A DNA stretch of 60,000 nucleotides from Cryptomeria japonica (taxonomy: Eukaryota; Streptophyta; Pinopsida; Cupressales; Cupressaceae): NCBI RefSeq assembly GCF_030272615.1, contig NC_081410.1:122080640-122140639 (forward strand), given 5' to 3'. Of this stretch, positions 22,734-34,842 are shown in pieces. The notes below the pieces were generated by a model. That model was not told the origin of the DNA. It searched no databases and saw nothing but the letters and a program-made list of their open reading frames with translations. The translations under genes were made by a program, and so were the position numbers. Positions within the stretch are counted from its first letter, which is position 1. Each line of letters starts with the position of its first letter.

Positions 22734-23297
22734 GAAAATTAAAATATCTCATTTAATTGAAAATCCTGACTTATTTCTGATCAAATAATTAAATCCTTTG
22801 TGGCACCTTGTTTAAAGTTTTATTTCAAAAAAGAATGAAAAAGAGGTCCCACACATTTTAGGGCTGAATTTTAAGACAAAATGTTCATGCCTTCATCCAA
22901 ACACAGGGCCATTTTTTACTATTTTATATTTCCTTCAACATGGCCATGGATTGGCATGGAAATTCGGTTTGTCTACAGGCTGTTTTGGGGCTGAGTAAAA
23001 ATTGCTATTTGAACCTATGTCTTGGCACCAAATCAATGGTCATAGTTAGCAGATGGAAGAAAAGGTAAAAATGCGTGGGGGCTTTGTTTCATATGTTTTA
23101 ACACTTTTATTATTTTAGACTTTTGTGGGCCTGCAGATTTTAAGATGGCTTTCAAGTAGGTGGCTACATCTTGAAAGTCGATTCTGTTACTGGCAAGTGG
23201 TTGCCTGCCATTTGCAAGATGAGCAAATTCAATGAAGAGGCTGCTTGGATTTTACTGCTGATTGGACTTTGCCCCCTCTTTATGCAGTTTTTAAAAT
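22734..23297. other. Unassigned A/T-rich flank between two LTR elements
   Basis: No ORF with a recognisable product, no repeat structure and no RNA gene could be seen. It may be ancestral host DNA or an older unrecognised repeat. Confidence 0.4.
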
Positions 23298-23564
23298 TGT
23301 AATGCCTCTTTTCTAGACTACCTTGTAATTTACCCCAATTTCACAAAATCCAAATGAAACAAGGAACATAGTATAGTTAGGGATATAATCCGCACCCAAG
23401 AATAAGATGAGATAAGTCTGTCTTGGAAACCTGCAACCAAGTTAGATAATAATATAGATAAAATCCATATAATACATCCATTTGTAGGGTTAAGAAAAGA
23501 TATAACACATAAATCTAAATGATTACGTGGGGGTTCAACCATAACAAGGGTTGAGATGGGAGGA

Positions 23565-25044
23565 TGTCATAACCCCTTTTGGACATTGGATTATTGTGAT
23601 TAAATAAATACGATAATTAAAACATTCATTAATTAACATTTAATAATATTGGAAAATCGTCTCATTTATGAGACTTCACTATTTTCCTCTAATATATAAT
23701 TATTAATGTTTATTATTTGTTATGATTATTATTTATGTTATATATGATCATTATTTATTAATAACAAATAAAATTTAATATAAAATTTATATTGCTTAAT
23801 ATTAAATAATAATAATAAAATAAATACCGGGTGAGTGCATACGAGTAAAGATAAGTTAATGTGTAAAATTGGTTAACATATGCGAACTAACATCTGTGCA
23901 CGGTGTTATTATGTATTAATTGATGAGGCCAAGTGCAAATTCATGGCAAAATTAACGGAATAGACAGCACTTGATCATGAGATCTAAACTAAATGTATGA
24001 CCCCGGCAGTAGTAAAAAGGCATTTCACCAATCTAAGAAAACAAGTCAATGATATTCCTTCAAACAATAAGAGAATAGCTTGAAGGTGGGCAAATTTACA
24101 TTTAATCATTTTCCGACTAACTTCGTTTTGCTTTCCAAGGTTAAGATAGACTATAGCTTCCAATCTCTTGTTGCACACAAAGATATTCTCTTTATACATT
24201 CTCATGGTGATTGGCTTCAAAGAGGGACCAAAACATTAATATCATTCTTTTATATGCAATTTTGTCATTCAAGGCAAGCACCGCTATACCGTATCATCTC
24301 AATGTAAATAGTCATCGGTTGATCTATAGCATTATTTTTATCTTCTCCCCGCATAGGTTGAACAATTATAAATTACATATTATTTCTTAAGCATATGCTT
24401 CCTCAGGGAGCCCTGCCATATTACCTCTATATTAATTAACATCTCACCCCATGCAACATTACGTACACAATCCAATTCACCTCCTTATGCTAAAGCCCCC
24501 TTCTAAAAGACAAAAGTTATGGGGCCCACCTATCATCCTACGTAGTAACTTGAAGGCAGTGTTTATGTTGGTATTACAAGAATCGACCATTATAATTAAA
24601 TGAAGGAGCATCAAATAGGTTTGTGTAAAATATACGTATGTTATCGGCATTAGTTATGCCCAACATAAATTAATGAAACTATATTTTATATCGTAATTAA
24701 CATAAATACAAACAGCAAATCAAGAGTTATAATAAGACATGAATCGGTAAATCAAATAAAATCATAACTAATGGTTAAGAACAAGCACTATCAATGGACA
24801 TATCCTTTCTACGTAAAGGTAAGGAAAGGTATATATTGAAATAAGAAATCAAGTCTAAGTAATAAGTTCTACCCTCTTTTAAGTTCTACCTTCTGAATTA
24901 CTTATAGAAATTAAGTTAAATATTATAGTGAAATGTCCTCAGATTTGATAATATTTAATTTATAAATATATTATAATTCTCACTGTAAGTTGAAATTGTT
25001 GTCTCAGGACTGAATTAGGGAAAATCTCAAAGAGGGACATAACA
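23565..25044. mobile_element. Solo LTR D (1480 bp) inside LTR C1
   Basis: It begins TGTCATAACCCC and ends GAGGGACATAACA, with 5-bp duplication GAGGA at 23560-23564 and 25045-25049. The TG...CA ends, 5-bp duplication and absence of coding sequence fit a solo LTR. The inside is strongly A/T-rich and holds no ORF with a recognisable product. Confidence 0.85.
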
Positions 25045-25974
25045 GAGGAACATGATAAGGAGCCTTAAATATCCCCTACCCTAGGCCCAAGAGTGGAAAC
25101 TTTTTCCCCCTTGGCCTCATGTGGTCCTTAACCATGCTCATGAGATAGTGTACCTAGTGGAGCTTATATGTTGTTCCCCTGTACCATGCTATCCTTCTCT
25201 ACTCTTATGATTGAGGATCCTTTCTAGTGCACCTCAACAATTGACCAATATAGTGCTTGTAGGAGAGACTGCAATAGGGTGCCCTTAACTTGACCTATTG
25301 TGACCTAATCACACATCACCCCATTCTAAATGGGGACCACCTACATTTTTGTCCACTTGGCCTTTTGGGTAGTTTGGCAGCAATTTCTTCGATCTCCTCA
25401 AGTCCCCAAGTGTTTTGGCAAATTTTGGCTAAGTCTGCAAGTGTTTTGAGGAAATTTGGTCAAGTCTGGAAGCTTGTATTGTCTATTTTAGGGTTTTTAC
25501 CCTTCAAACTTAGAAATGAGATCAGTAACCTAAGGTTTTGAGAAACCTGAGCAAAACATTAAAATGAGAACTCTTTGAGGAAGCTACCAGTGAAATTTGA
25601 GTGAATTCTGAGGACTTCCTATTTTAAGTAAGTTTCATTGCAGCCTGGATTGGCCTAATTTTGCATTTTTAAACAAAATATTTTTATTGCAATGTCAATT
25701 TTTATTGTCTATTTTTAGTAACTGTCATTGTGTCCCAGTTTGCCTTAATTTGGTGATTGGAAGAACCTACTATTTTTAGTAAGTCTATCTTTGGCAGCTG
25801 GCCAAGTTCTAAATCCAAAAACTTGAAAAGCAGGTAGACAATCAAAATTTTGGCTGTTTGGAATTCTATTCTGAAATGACAAAGGCATGAGAAGTCTATT
25901 CCTGGGCACAAAATTCAAGCAATAGAGGAATTCATTCTTCACTAAAAATTCTATCTTCATCTCCAAATGGCACC

Positions 25975-26395
25975 CAGGCTCGAGGGAGGGCGCATTTCAC
26001 CAGACAAGGAGGATTTTCCAAATTCCAAAAAATTCCTTCTCCATTAGCACTCAAGGAAGGCATCAGGGCACAAAAACCATGTCAAGGAGGAATCTTCCCT
26101 AAGGGAGAAATTCCTCCACTACCCCTAAAGTGCGCTCAAGCCAGGTGGGAGGGCGCAAAAGTTATGTCATGGAGGATTTTTTTAACTCCAAATTTGTCCA
26201 TTACCCATCAAGAGCACATAGGACTAGGTGAAGAGCGCATTTCATTGGTCAATGAGGATTTTTTCATTATCAAGAAATTCCTCTTCACCTCAAATGCGCC
26301 CAAGACAAGGTGGAGGGCGTAGATTCCAAGAACAGGAGGATTTTTCCTTCTTAGCAAACATTCCTCCACCTCAAAAATGCGCCCAAGTATGCATA
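25975..26395. repeat. ~81-bp tandem array in the leader of unit B
   Basis: Five units share the pattern GAGGGCGCA...TCA(A)GGAGGATTTTTCC...AAATTCCTCC-ACCTCAAA-TGCGC, with GCGCA-type anchors near 25988, 26066, 26150, 26229 and 26311. Sequence is unrelated to the array of unit A, but the place (leader, upstream of the ORF promoter) is the same. Confidence 0.8.
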
Positions 26396-26922
26396 ATTCC
26401 AAGAAAATGAAAAATTGGCTAAGTGTTGAGAATTCTCTCCTCTGGACTCCAAACTGGACAAAATTCCTGGAAAATAGAAAAAGTGGTTGAATGTTAGAAA
26501 ATTCTTTCTTTAGGGCAGTGCACGCACAAGCATTCATAGAACACGAAATGTCAAAATTTCACCAATGAGGAATTTTCCTTCCCCAAGATTGACAGGTGCT
26601 CATGAATCCTTTAGAAATGGAAAAGATCGTGAAAATTCCTCCAAGGCAAGAAAATCCTCCAAGAAATCCTTTATACACCCTGGATAGAAAAATCTTGTAA
26701 GAGATGAGTTGGCAACATGCAAAATGGAATATTCTGCATTAATGAAGCGTAACTTGAGAAATTATGGAAGTTCCTATTTTCGAACTCAAGAATGATGGTG
26801 GGGTCCATTGGAATAGCAAGTTGTCTCCTTCTCATTAAGGAAACATGACAAATGATTGGAATGAATTAATATAACTGCTAAATTTATCTCATTGCCTACT
26901 TAGCAGCTTGTTGGACGTTTTC

Positions 26923-26930
26923 TATTTAAA
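26923..26930 (+). promoter_or_regulatory. TATA box upstream of the unit B ORF
   Basis: TATTTAAA in TTTTCTATTTAAACAAGG, about 220 bases upstream of the ORF start. A splice-acceptor-like CTCTTTTGCAGG directly precedes the ATG at 27148, suggesting a spliced 5' leader. This is separate from the TATA box in the 3' region. Confidence 0.45.
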
Positions 26931-28219
26931 CAAGGATTTGGAATTCATTCTTCACAACAACGTTTTGAGAAATCGAAGCAAGAGCAAAGTGAAGAACAAG
27001 CTAGGGTTTGATTATTATCTAGAAGTTCTTAGTTTGGAGGTTTATATATTTATTCCAAGTTTGGAATTGACAACATGGAATTCTTCCTTGGGTGGATTTC
27101 TAAAATTCTTGTCAGGAATCTAATGTTAATTATACTCTTTTGCAGGAATGGCGGAATCCAACAAGATGGCGAATACTTCCCGACAAGCACAGATTAAGAA
27201 CAAGCAAAGACGATTCCTCCTGAAGACAAAAATTATTTCAAAATGGAGAGAAGTCAGCGATACCAACTTGGGAACTTTCAAGTTGGGAGAATTCAAAAAG
27301 AGAGTTTGGAACAGATGGACATCCTCCATCAGTCACTGCCAATAAAATAGTCAGAAGTGGAATTGTAGTAGCTGTCGGCTTCCCTCCTGCCATCCAGTGC
27401 CCAGAATTGATCATGGAATGTGCAAAACATTATGACTCTGAAAGAAGAGCAATTTTGGCACTTGATGGCAAGTTCTTGGCAAATCTCACTAAATCAATTG
27501 GTGAAGCTTTTGGAATCCCAACATTCCAGTCCATGATGTATAAGACCAAGGAAAGAGCGGCTTTGATTTATGATTTTAGCTTTGAGAGGTGTGCTGGAAT
27601 CATCAATAGAATATGGATGCAGAAGCCGAAGTCTCACATTTCAAAGTTGCCCAAGCAGCTCACCAACATGGACTTCAAGCAAGAATTTGCCGATCTTGTG
27701 TTGATGATGAGTCGGGTTATGGGATGTCCACAAGCTTACATCTTTGAATCTTGGATGTATTACTTCATTGGAGAAGTAGTGGAAGGCATAAAGGTGGTAG
27801 ACTGGGCAAGAATAATTAGCAACAACTTGGACGAGCAGTTGAGGAATTTAAAGCAGGTCTTAGTCTTTCTACATGAGCTCATATATTGTCTACGTGTTGG
27901 CTAGAATGGGCAAATTCAATGGGCTACTAGGCAAAGGACCCATGCGATGTGGTCCAGGACAACTGAAGGTCCATGAGTGCTGTCCACAATTGCACTTATA
28001 TGATCCTACTTTCAAGAAAGCAAGCGACACCTTCACTATGCATATTACCAGATCTTTGCAAGGACTTCACACAAGGTTGTCGCAAGAGGCAAGGAAGTTG
28101 GTAAAGAAGTATGGGACTTGGTACATTCAATTTCCAAAATTTACTTACATCTAGGTCCAAGGATTCTTTGCCCAACCATATAAACTTCCAAGATACCCAA
28201 AACGGACAAGATGGTGCTA

Positions 28220-29793
28220 TGTAATGTCCCCTAATTAGTTATACTTTAAATTAACCTAAATTTGCCCAAATCTAAAATAGGTAATTAAGTTTATGGGAGT
28301 ACCTTTGTATACTGTTTTCCTACAACACAAAATTAGAGAACATATATGAAGTAATACTTATAAATTGAAACATATGCTAATGAATTAGATTGAGTGATAT
28401 AAAATTTTAATGTATTAATTACCATTAGTATTATATTTGTTAGATAAAATCAGATTGTAGGTTAGTTGCCATTCTTTATTATCCAATTTTTTAGTGCACT
28501 GGGGTAGGCTGGTTGGATAGGGTGTCCAAGAGACCCTTCACCCTAGGCCCAAGAGCAGATGCTACATCCCTCTTGGCTCCATGTGGCAGGTGTTAAGCAT
28601 CCACCATGCAGTGGCGTACCTAGTGAGGCGTCCTATCGTCGTTCCCCCTCATCACAACCACCTTCCCCCTTAAGCCCAAGAGCAGATGCTACTCCCCTCT
28701 TGGCTCCACGTGGCAGGTGTTAGGCATCCACTATGGAGTGGCATACTTAAGAGAGGGTCCCTCATGTACAATGAACCATTGGTGATATTCTAATGAAGTT
28801 ATTATTATTATTCAACTCAACCCATTATGATAATTAGTTATACTTGACATAATTATTACAATTCTATTACATTATGTTACATTAGTGTCTCATGCTTTCT
28901 GTTAGTACTACTTTGTATCAAAATTATTCATTATCTGTCATGGCTTCTTCTTACCATATTAGCACTGTACGAATTTACAGTATTATAATTTATGCAAACT
29001 GAATTTGACTTGCCTTATTCTTTCTGGATTCATTAACAGATATATGTACATGTATTATGTCTAACAGTGATGTTGTGTGTAGTCATTTCAATGCTGTTTG
29101 AATAATTATATATTATTTGCCTTCTCAATTTTATATCATATTAATGGTCATCAATTTGATTAAGATTATCCACAATGGTTTATATTCATTAATGTACATA
29201 TTGAATTTTAATATGTATATAAAATGCTGACTGTTATTTTCAATATTAACTCAGAAAAGTTACCTGTCACTGCCCCTTACTTTTTCCTTCCTATCTTGCG
29301 GGCAGTTTGAATATCTTCCTCAGCACATATTGCCCAAACCCTCGTACTGCTGACATCTCCCTTTATTTTCTCCTTCCTTACCATTGTATCTCTCAACGTG
29401 AGGGAGAGGTCACACCTCTTCATCATGTATGCCCTTTGGCTAGAGACACACTCTTTCACCTTTAGCACTCTTTCACTCTTTGAAAGAGTGCAACTCTTCA
29501 TTATTTCTGCTCTTTGAAAGGGACACAACCTTTCACAATCAGATCTGCACTTCTAATTCCCCAAATTATCCCTTCTCAAATGAGGCTCTCTTCTCCCTCA
29601 TATACCTCGTATTTGGGAGAGTCACAACTTATCATTTCATGCCTTTTGTCCATTCATTAACTTAATTAAATTTTTAATTTTATTTAATTATATTATTTTA
29701 TATTTTCATTTTAATTTTATTTTTATTCTTTTAAATTTAAATTTTATTATTAACATTTACCATTAAATTTTATTTCAAAGTGGGGATATTACA
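28220..29793 (-). mobile_element. C-family solo LTR (1574 bp) inside the unit B ORF
   Basis: It begins TGTAATGTCCCC and ends GTGGGGATATTACA. Flanks are TGCTA (28215-28219) and TGGTA (29794-29798), a 5-bp duplication with one change. Removing the insert and one duplicate restores the frame ...KMVLLEVTRQ, matching KIVLLEVARQ in unit A. It carries the CCCTAGGCCCAAGAG tag twice and the same orientation as C1. Confidence 0.9.
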
Positions 29794-31072
29794 TGGTATT
29801 AGAAGTTACTAGACAACTGATTGCCTATGACAAGATTCAAAAGAAGAAGAAGCTTGGGCTTGAATTTCCAATTGTCATGGGAGATTATGAGGAAATGTGT
29901 CCATCATTGGTGGCAGTGGAGAAGTTAGCGGATTAATTAATATTCTACCACTTAGCACCTCATACTGCAAGGACATTCTTTGATCCGTATGATAAGATAA
30001 GGATGGTAGCTGGCGTAAAGAACAAGCACAAGATTTAGCTGGAGGATTATTGGGCTAACGCCAAAGATGACTATGAAGTCAGAAAGAGGATGTTTTCCAA
30101 ATTGCCTCTTAAGCTAATAAGAATTTGTGAAATCAGACAAGTGCTAGATCAGATAGATGTGAATTCTGTTCAGCCGGAGTATGAAAAGGAGAAGGATAAG
30201 CCAATTCAAGCGTCTAACTGGTCAGAGCCAAAAGTTGATGATTTAGATGTGCTAAGTATGCCAGTTATGAAATTCACTAGGCACTGGGTTGAACGTCACA
30301 TTGCTATGTTGAAAGCGAAAAATGCTCCCCTGACTTACAATTTGATGGGAGACTTGGAATCCCAGGACGAGACCACTGAAGGGTCATCAGGAGCTCAGGT
30401 CTAGGAAGAAGCAATTCCACGGGAAAGGATAGAGTATAGAAAGGAGAAAAGTGTTCCTGGGAGTTCATAGGCAAGGAAGAGTAAGGAAGTTCAGCAGGAA
30501 GAATCACAATAGAAGAGGCCAAGGTTGGAAGAAGCAGAGTTACCCGACAGCTCTTCAAGCGTGCATGGAGTAGATGTGTTCTTAGGAGAAGTGGCAAGAA
30601 ATTAGACACAAGAGGATGACCAAAACATTTCACAAGCGCAAGATATTCTTAGTGTTAGTGCTTCCCGAAGACCCTTTCAACAAAGGAACGAAAGACAAGA
30701 ACACCCTACAAATCCAGAACAACAGGTTCATGATTGTTTCAAGGAAACAAACATGGGAGACTTGGGACCTTTTGAGGAAGTTTCACAAGAACAAGTACAT
30801 TTGGGGATGCAAGATCAGCAAGCGACCGCTGCAGATTGGCTGAAAGAGAGAATGAGGAAAGAGCCAAAAAAAGAGATGGATCTTGTGGTAGAATGTGAAG
30901 AACTTCTGAATAGGATAAACAAGCCAGCAAAGAAGAAAGTGGTGAAGAAATTTTCCAAAGTTACAAGAGATGAATTAGAATCTAGGACTTTGCACATAGC
31001 TGTGCCCATAGTCGACAAGGACCAAAATGAGATTACTCTAGATGAGCATGATGTTACAGTAGTCGACTTGGG

Positions 31073-31899
31073 TGTTGATGTGCTTGAAGGCGGAAATTTG
31101 AAGGACCTTTGCCATATTTGATGTGATCGGATTTACATGATACCTTTGCCACTTATCACTTAGGCGGCTTTTTCAAAGAGCTTTGCCATATTTGATCAAG
31201 GCGGAAATTTGAAGGGCCTTTGCCAATCATCCTCATAGGCGGGTTTTTAGAGCACCTTTGCCACTCATCACTTAGGTGGCTTTTTCAAAGAGCTTTGCCT
31301 CTTGGTGGTTGGATCAACCAATTTTGCTAGCTTTACAATCCATTTGCATTCCACAGTTTTGCCAAGATTTTGAAATTAAGTTTTACCAAATTCTCATTTC
31401 TAAGGCAAATCATGATTCAAAACTTCATCCTTTATCAAAACCTTCTTCACCAAATCGACCATCTTAGGTTCCTTTGCATTAAGTGTTGACATTTCAACAT
31501 AGTTGAGGCAAACCTTCATTCACATTCCTCATGCTCTCTTCAAACCCTAATTGACCTAAGCCAAGAGATTTTGATTATTCCACTTTTGTTACATACCTCT
31601 TAACTCATGAGTATCATCCTTAGTCATGGCGATTGGGATTGCTCTAGGACAAAAGGAATCTTCACCTTGGAGTCTAATCTTAGAATGCTGACCATTAGAA
31701 GCTTTGGAGGGCAAAGATAGTGTTGTACCTCACTTCATCCTAAAGAGAGACTTGATTGACCCCTGAGCAACTACATGCAAGAGGCTAACAACAAAGACAC
31801 GACAACTACCAACGACTAAGATAAGACAACTAACCTAGAAAGCGAAAAAAAGAGGGGGTCGCCATTTGCAATGGAGCGATGTGTGAATACGTCACAACA
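31073..31899. mobile_element. Element S (827 bp), TGTTG...CAACA, inside the unit B ORF
   Basis: It begins TGTTGATGTG and ends CGTCACAACA, with duplication TTGGG at 31068-31072 and 31900-31904. Removing it restores the frame VTVVDLGCSSKAQVIEEF, matching the unit A stretch ITTVPIGRATKEQEREEF. It starts with a subterminal repeat of about 112 bases present twice (31089-31315: GGCGGAAATTTGAAGG, CACTTAGG-GGCTTTTTC) and has GAGGGGGTC near its end, as unit B does (33748). No coding sequence. It looks like a short solo LTR related in its ends to units A and B. Confidence 0.85.
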
Positions 31900-32826
31900 T
31901 TGGGGTGTTCCTCTAAGGCACAAGTGATAGAAGAGTTTGATGAATCTTCCTTAGCATTGAATGAGCAGATGAAGAAAGTAGAAGAGAAAAACAAGAAGTT
32001 GAAGAGTGAAAACAAAGCCTTATGTCAGTATGTGCGACGCTTGATGTGTTCATTCAGAGAGGAAGATCAATCCTTTGTTCCTCCCTCTTCTCTTCTGAAG
32101 GAGGAATAAGGAAAATGGATCAATGCTCTAAGGAATGGGTGGAAGACGTCTTCACTACAACTTGCAAATTCATTGAGGACTTGCCTGATTTCTACTAGAG
32201 GATTCTAGCCATCCTAGGCAGGTTGGAAAGTATGGACAATTCATGGGAAGATGCACACATTTGTCAAGACTTGACTATCCCATGTCTTGAGGCATTAATG
32301 GAAACTTCAAGATAGGCATTGATAGATGGAAAGGTCATTGGGGAAAATGAAGCTTATGATTTCCCTCGATGGTTCTATGTAGTAAGCACTAGGAAGGAAT
32401 CCTTCGAAAGATCCAACAAGGAGTCAAAATTATTGAGGACATCAGTCAAGAAAGTTTAGGAGGAAATCCTCAATGTTGTTGAGGCTTTGTTTGCAAAAAG
32501 ATTGATTGATGAAGAGCTGATTGTGGACAACTTGAAAAAATAGGCTGCATGAACTCTTCTTTGTGGAATCCTTCTCAAAGGAACATTTGGAAAATGTTCC
32601 CTTGTTCTCAAGCACAATGTGAAAGACTTAGGAGGCTGTGCCAGGTTGGAAGAAGTTTTTCTCCAAGTGTGAAAAGGATATTGCCATGCTGGAATTCAAA
32701 TTGGAGATTGTGCCAAGTGTCTCTATAGGGGAACTCGAAGCCATCATAACTAGATTCATTGCATTTGCCATCAATGAAAGGGATAATGGTCATTGTATTT
32801 TGGATGAGAATCTATTAAATTCATAA

Positions 32827-33831
32827 TGGTGTGGTGAGTCATTTATTGCATGATGGATGAAATATTTAGGAGTTAGTGGGCATTTAATGCTAAGTGGGTG
32901 AGATTCTTCATTTACGACCATACTCACTACTTGGCGCTATATTTAGTCTTTTTGGGTCAAACCCTAATTAGGGTTTTGCATGGGCGAATCTCAGCCATTG
33001 ATCTTAATGTAATCTAGGTAGTCTATTTCCATTTTGGGGTTTATAAAAGGGGTTCAACCCTTCATTTGGAAAAGGAGGGAGAATTTGTAAGAAATTGTTG
33101 CTTAAGTTGTCAAGATAATAAGAGTGCTTCATTGATCTTGGTGAAGTTGCATGGTTTCTCTTCCTCTCTTAGATTAGCTTTGCTTCCAAGTACTTAGATG
33201 AATTGATAGCATTGTTTTATAGTGAAATCATACACTCATACCTTTTGTAAGTAGATGATTTCTACTTGCAGTGCAAGGTTGGACTGAGCCTTTTAAATAT
33301 GTATGTTTAACTTCAATCCTCGAATGAATATTGTTCATCTTGATGGTATTCATTGGCGATATGAAAATCTTATGCACAACCTTTTAAGATTGCACAACCG
33401 TTTATGTCATTGTCTAATGTTGGCGAAACAAAGGGTAATCTATTTCACTTGAGCCTCTGTTATTTGTTGAGTTCCTTAGATTAGATTAGAATCTCTCTAA
33501 ACCCTTCCTATTTAATTTCTGCATATCTTATTGAGAAAACATTTCCAAAAAAAGAGCTATCTATTGCCAAACTATTCGTAAAATCTCCTTGAAATCTTGA
33601 TTTGTTCAAGTCCTTTTCATTGCACGTAAGTCCCTTTGGATTACTGGCAAAACATCAAGCCAAATGATCTCATATTTAACATAAAGTCGCAAGTACGCAA
33701 TAGGAACCTTGGAGTCGCCTCTATGATCTTCGCAAACTTAGCATACGAGGGGGTCTTTGCTGAAGAGAGGATAGAGTGACCGTTGGAAACTTTATTCTGT
33801 GTTGGTGTGGTCACAAAACACTCATCAACAT
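32827..33831 (+). promoter_or_regulatory. LTR-like 3' region of unit B with TATA box
   Basis: TATAAAA at 33042-33048 is followed by GGGGTTCAACCC and TTTGTAAGAAATTG. The preceding CGAATCTCAGCCATTGATCTT matches GAATCTGGGCCA and GATCTTGGCCATT of unit A at the same distance from the TATA box. The end holds TTATTCTGTGTTGGT and CATCAACA. This is the conserved promoter and U5-like end of the A/B family. Confidence 0.55.
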
Positions 33832-34842
33832 GACCCTAGGCCCAAGAATGCAACCTCTATCCCCCTTGGAATCATGTGATCCTTAACCATTCTCATGAGG
33901 TGGTGTACCTAGTGAGGCTTGTACGTTGTTCCCCTTCCTTGACTCCCTTTCACACCCTACTATGATTAATTATTGTTTGCTGTGAATGAGTGCTTCAAGT
34001 TGGATTGATGGATTGTTGTTGAATGATTGATATTTGAATGAGTGATTGATTCAACAAATGTTGATTTAATAGAGTGACGCTTGAATAATGAATTGATTGA
34101 TTTGCTAGATTGATTGATTCCTTAAAACACATTTGATGATTGATTTTTGATTTCAAGATGTGATTGATGATTGATGATGTTTTGATTGCTTGTTTATCCA
34201 CTTTGTTGAATTAATCTTTGCTAATTGATAGATTGTTTCATTTGACCTTTGCTGATTCATAGATTGCTTGATTTCTTGATGACTGATGATGTATTGAGCT
34301 TTGCTTGGAGTGTTCTCGCCTTCATACTTAATTGGTGAAAGAGTCACCACCTTTCATAGGGATTGAGGCACCGCCTTTCATAAGAATTGAGTCACGACTT
34401 TCCGTTGCTTCCTTTGATAATAATATATTATTCTCTAATTTGATCTCCCTTAAATCCCTTCCTCAAATGAACCTTTTTCCCTTTGGTCACACCTCTTCAT
34501 CATGTATGCCTTTTGGCACGATACGCAACTTTTCACAATTAGCAACCTTTTGAAAGAGCACAGCCACTTCAGTACTTCCCATTCCTTTTTTTCTTCCATT
34601 AATCTTTCCCTTATTTAAATGTTCCCTTTTTTCTTTCTCTCTCGTTTCCCTCTCAAATGAGGTTCTCTTCTCCCTTTTAATCTCATTTTTGAGGGAGTCA
34701 CAAATTTTCATTTCATGTATTTTGATCATTCATTAACTTAATTAAATTTTAATTATATTTATTATATTCTTTTATATGGTAATTGTAGTTTTTTTTTCTA
34801 TTTTATTATTATTAAATTATATTTCAAAGTGGGGACATTACA

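Larger units (their letters stand above)
27148..32826 (+). pseudogene. Unit B ORF, homologue of the unit A ORF, split by two insertions
   Basis: Conceptually about 1090 codons once the insertions at 28220-29793 and 31073-31899 are removed. It shows SKWREVSDTNLGTFKLGEF, GFPPAIQCPELIMECAKHY, VDWARIISNNL, SSYIVYVLARM, LHEDYWANAKDDYEV-like (LEDYWANAKDDYEVRKR), LTYNLMGDLESQ and TLHIAVPIVDK, each with a counterpart in unit A. Frameshifts occur near 27300 and 27880; stops are scattered after 29930. After the second insertion a coiled coil follows (EQMKKVEEKNKKLKSENKAL), as in unit A. Both copies have a stop at the same point, after YI at 28152 here (TAG) and 3748 in unit A (TGA). It is clearly defective and older than unit A. 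Confidence 0.7.
25296..33831 (+). mobile_element. Unit B: second ORF-bearing TGTTG...CAACA element
   Basis: Duplication TGACC at 25291-25295 and 33832-33836 marks both ends. The left end TATTGTGACC is one G-to-A change from TGTTG, mirroring the right end CATCAACA. Net length without the two nested insertions is about 6.1 kb. Parts in order: leader with ~81-bp tandem array, a TATTTAAA promoter, a splice-like TTTTGCAG, the ORF from 27148, then a 3' region with TATAAAA at 33042 and a U5-like end. No RT, integrase or LTR pair is visible. The best readings are a giant solo LTR with an ORF in U3, or a non-autonomous element. Confidence 0.75.
23298..34842 (-). repeat. LTR C1, split by insertions D and B
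   Basis: Pieces 23298-23564, 25050-25295 and 33837-34842 join into an LTR of about 1.52 kb that starts TGTAATGCCTC and ends GTGGGGACATTACA. Order and joins are fixed by LTR C2 at 35111, where the same sequence is uninterrupted at both points (GATGGGAGGGACATGATAAG and CTTACCTTGACTCTAGGCCC). It is the 3' LTR of a minus-strand element whose short internal region follows at 34843. The sequence CCCTAGGCCCAAGAG, repeated in the C family, is a useful tag. Confidence 0.85.

Noticed and set aside
25296-27147. A conventional 5' LTR of unit B
   Set aside because: The terminal promoter/U5 block of 33042-33831 has no match in the leader, and the leader has no match after the ORF.
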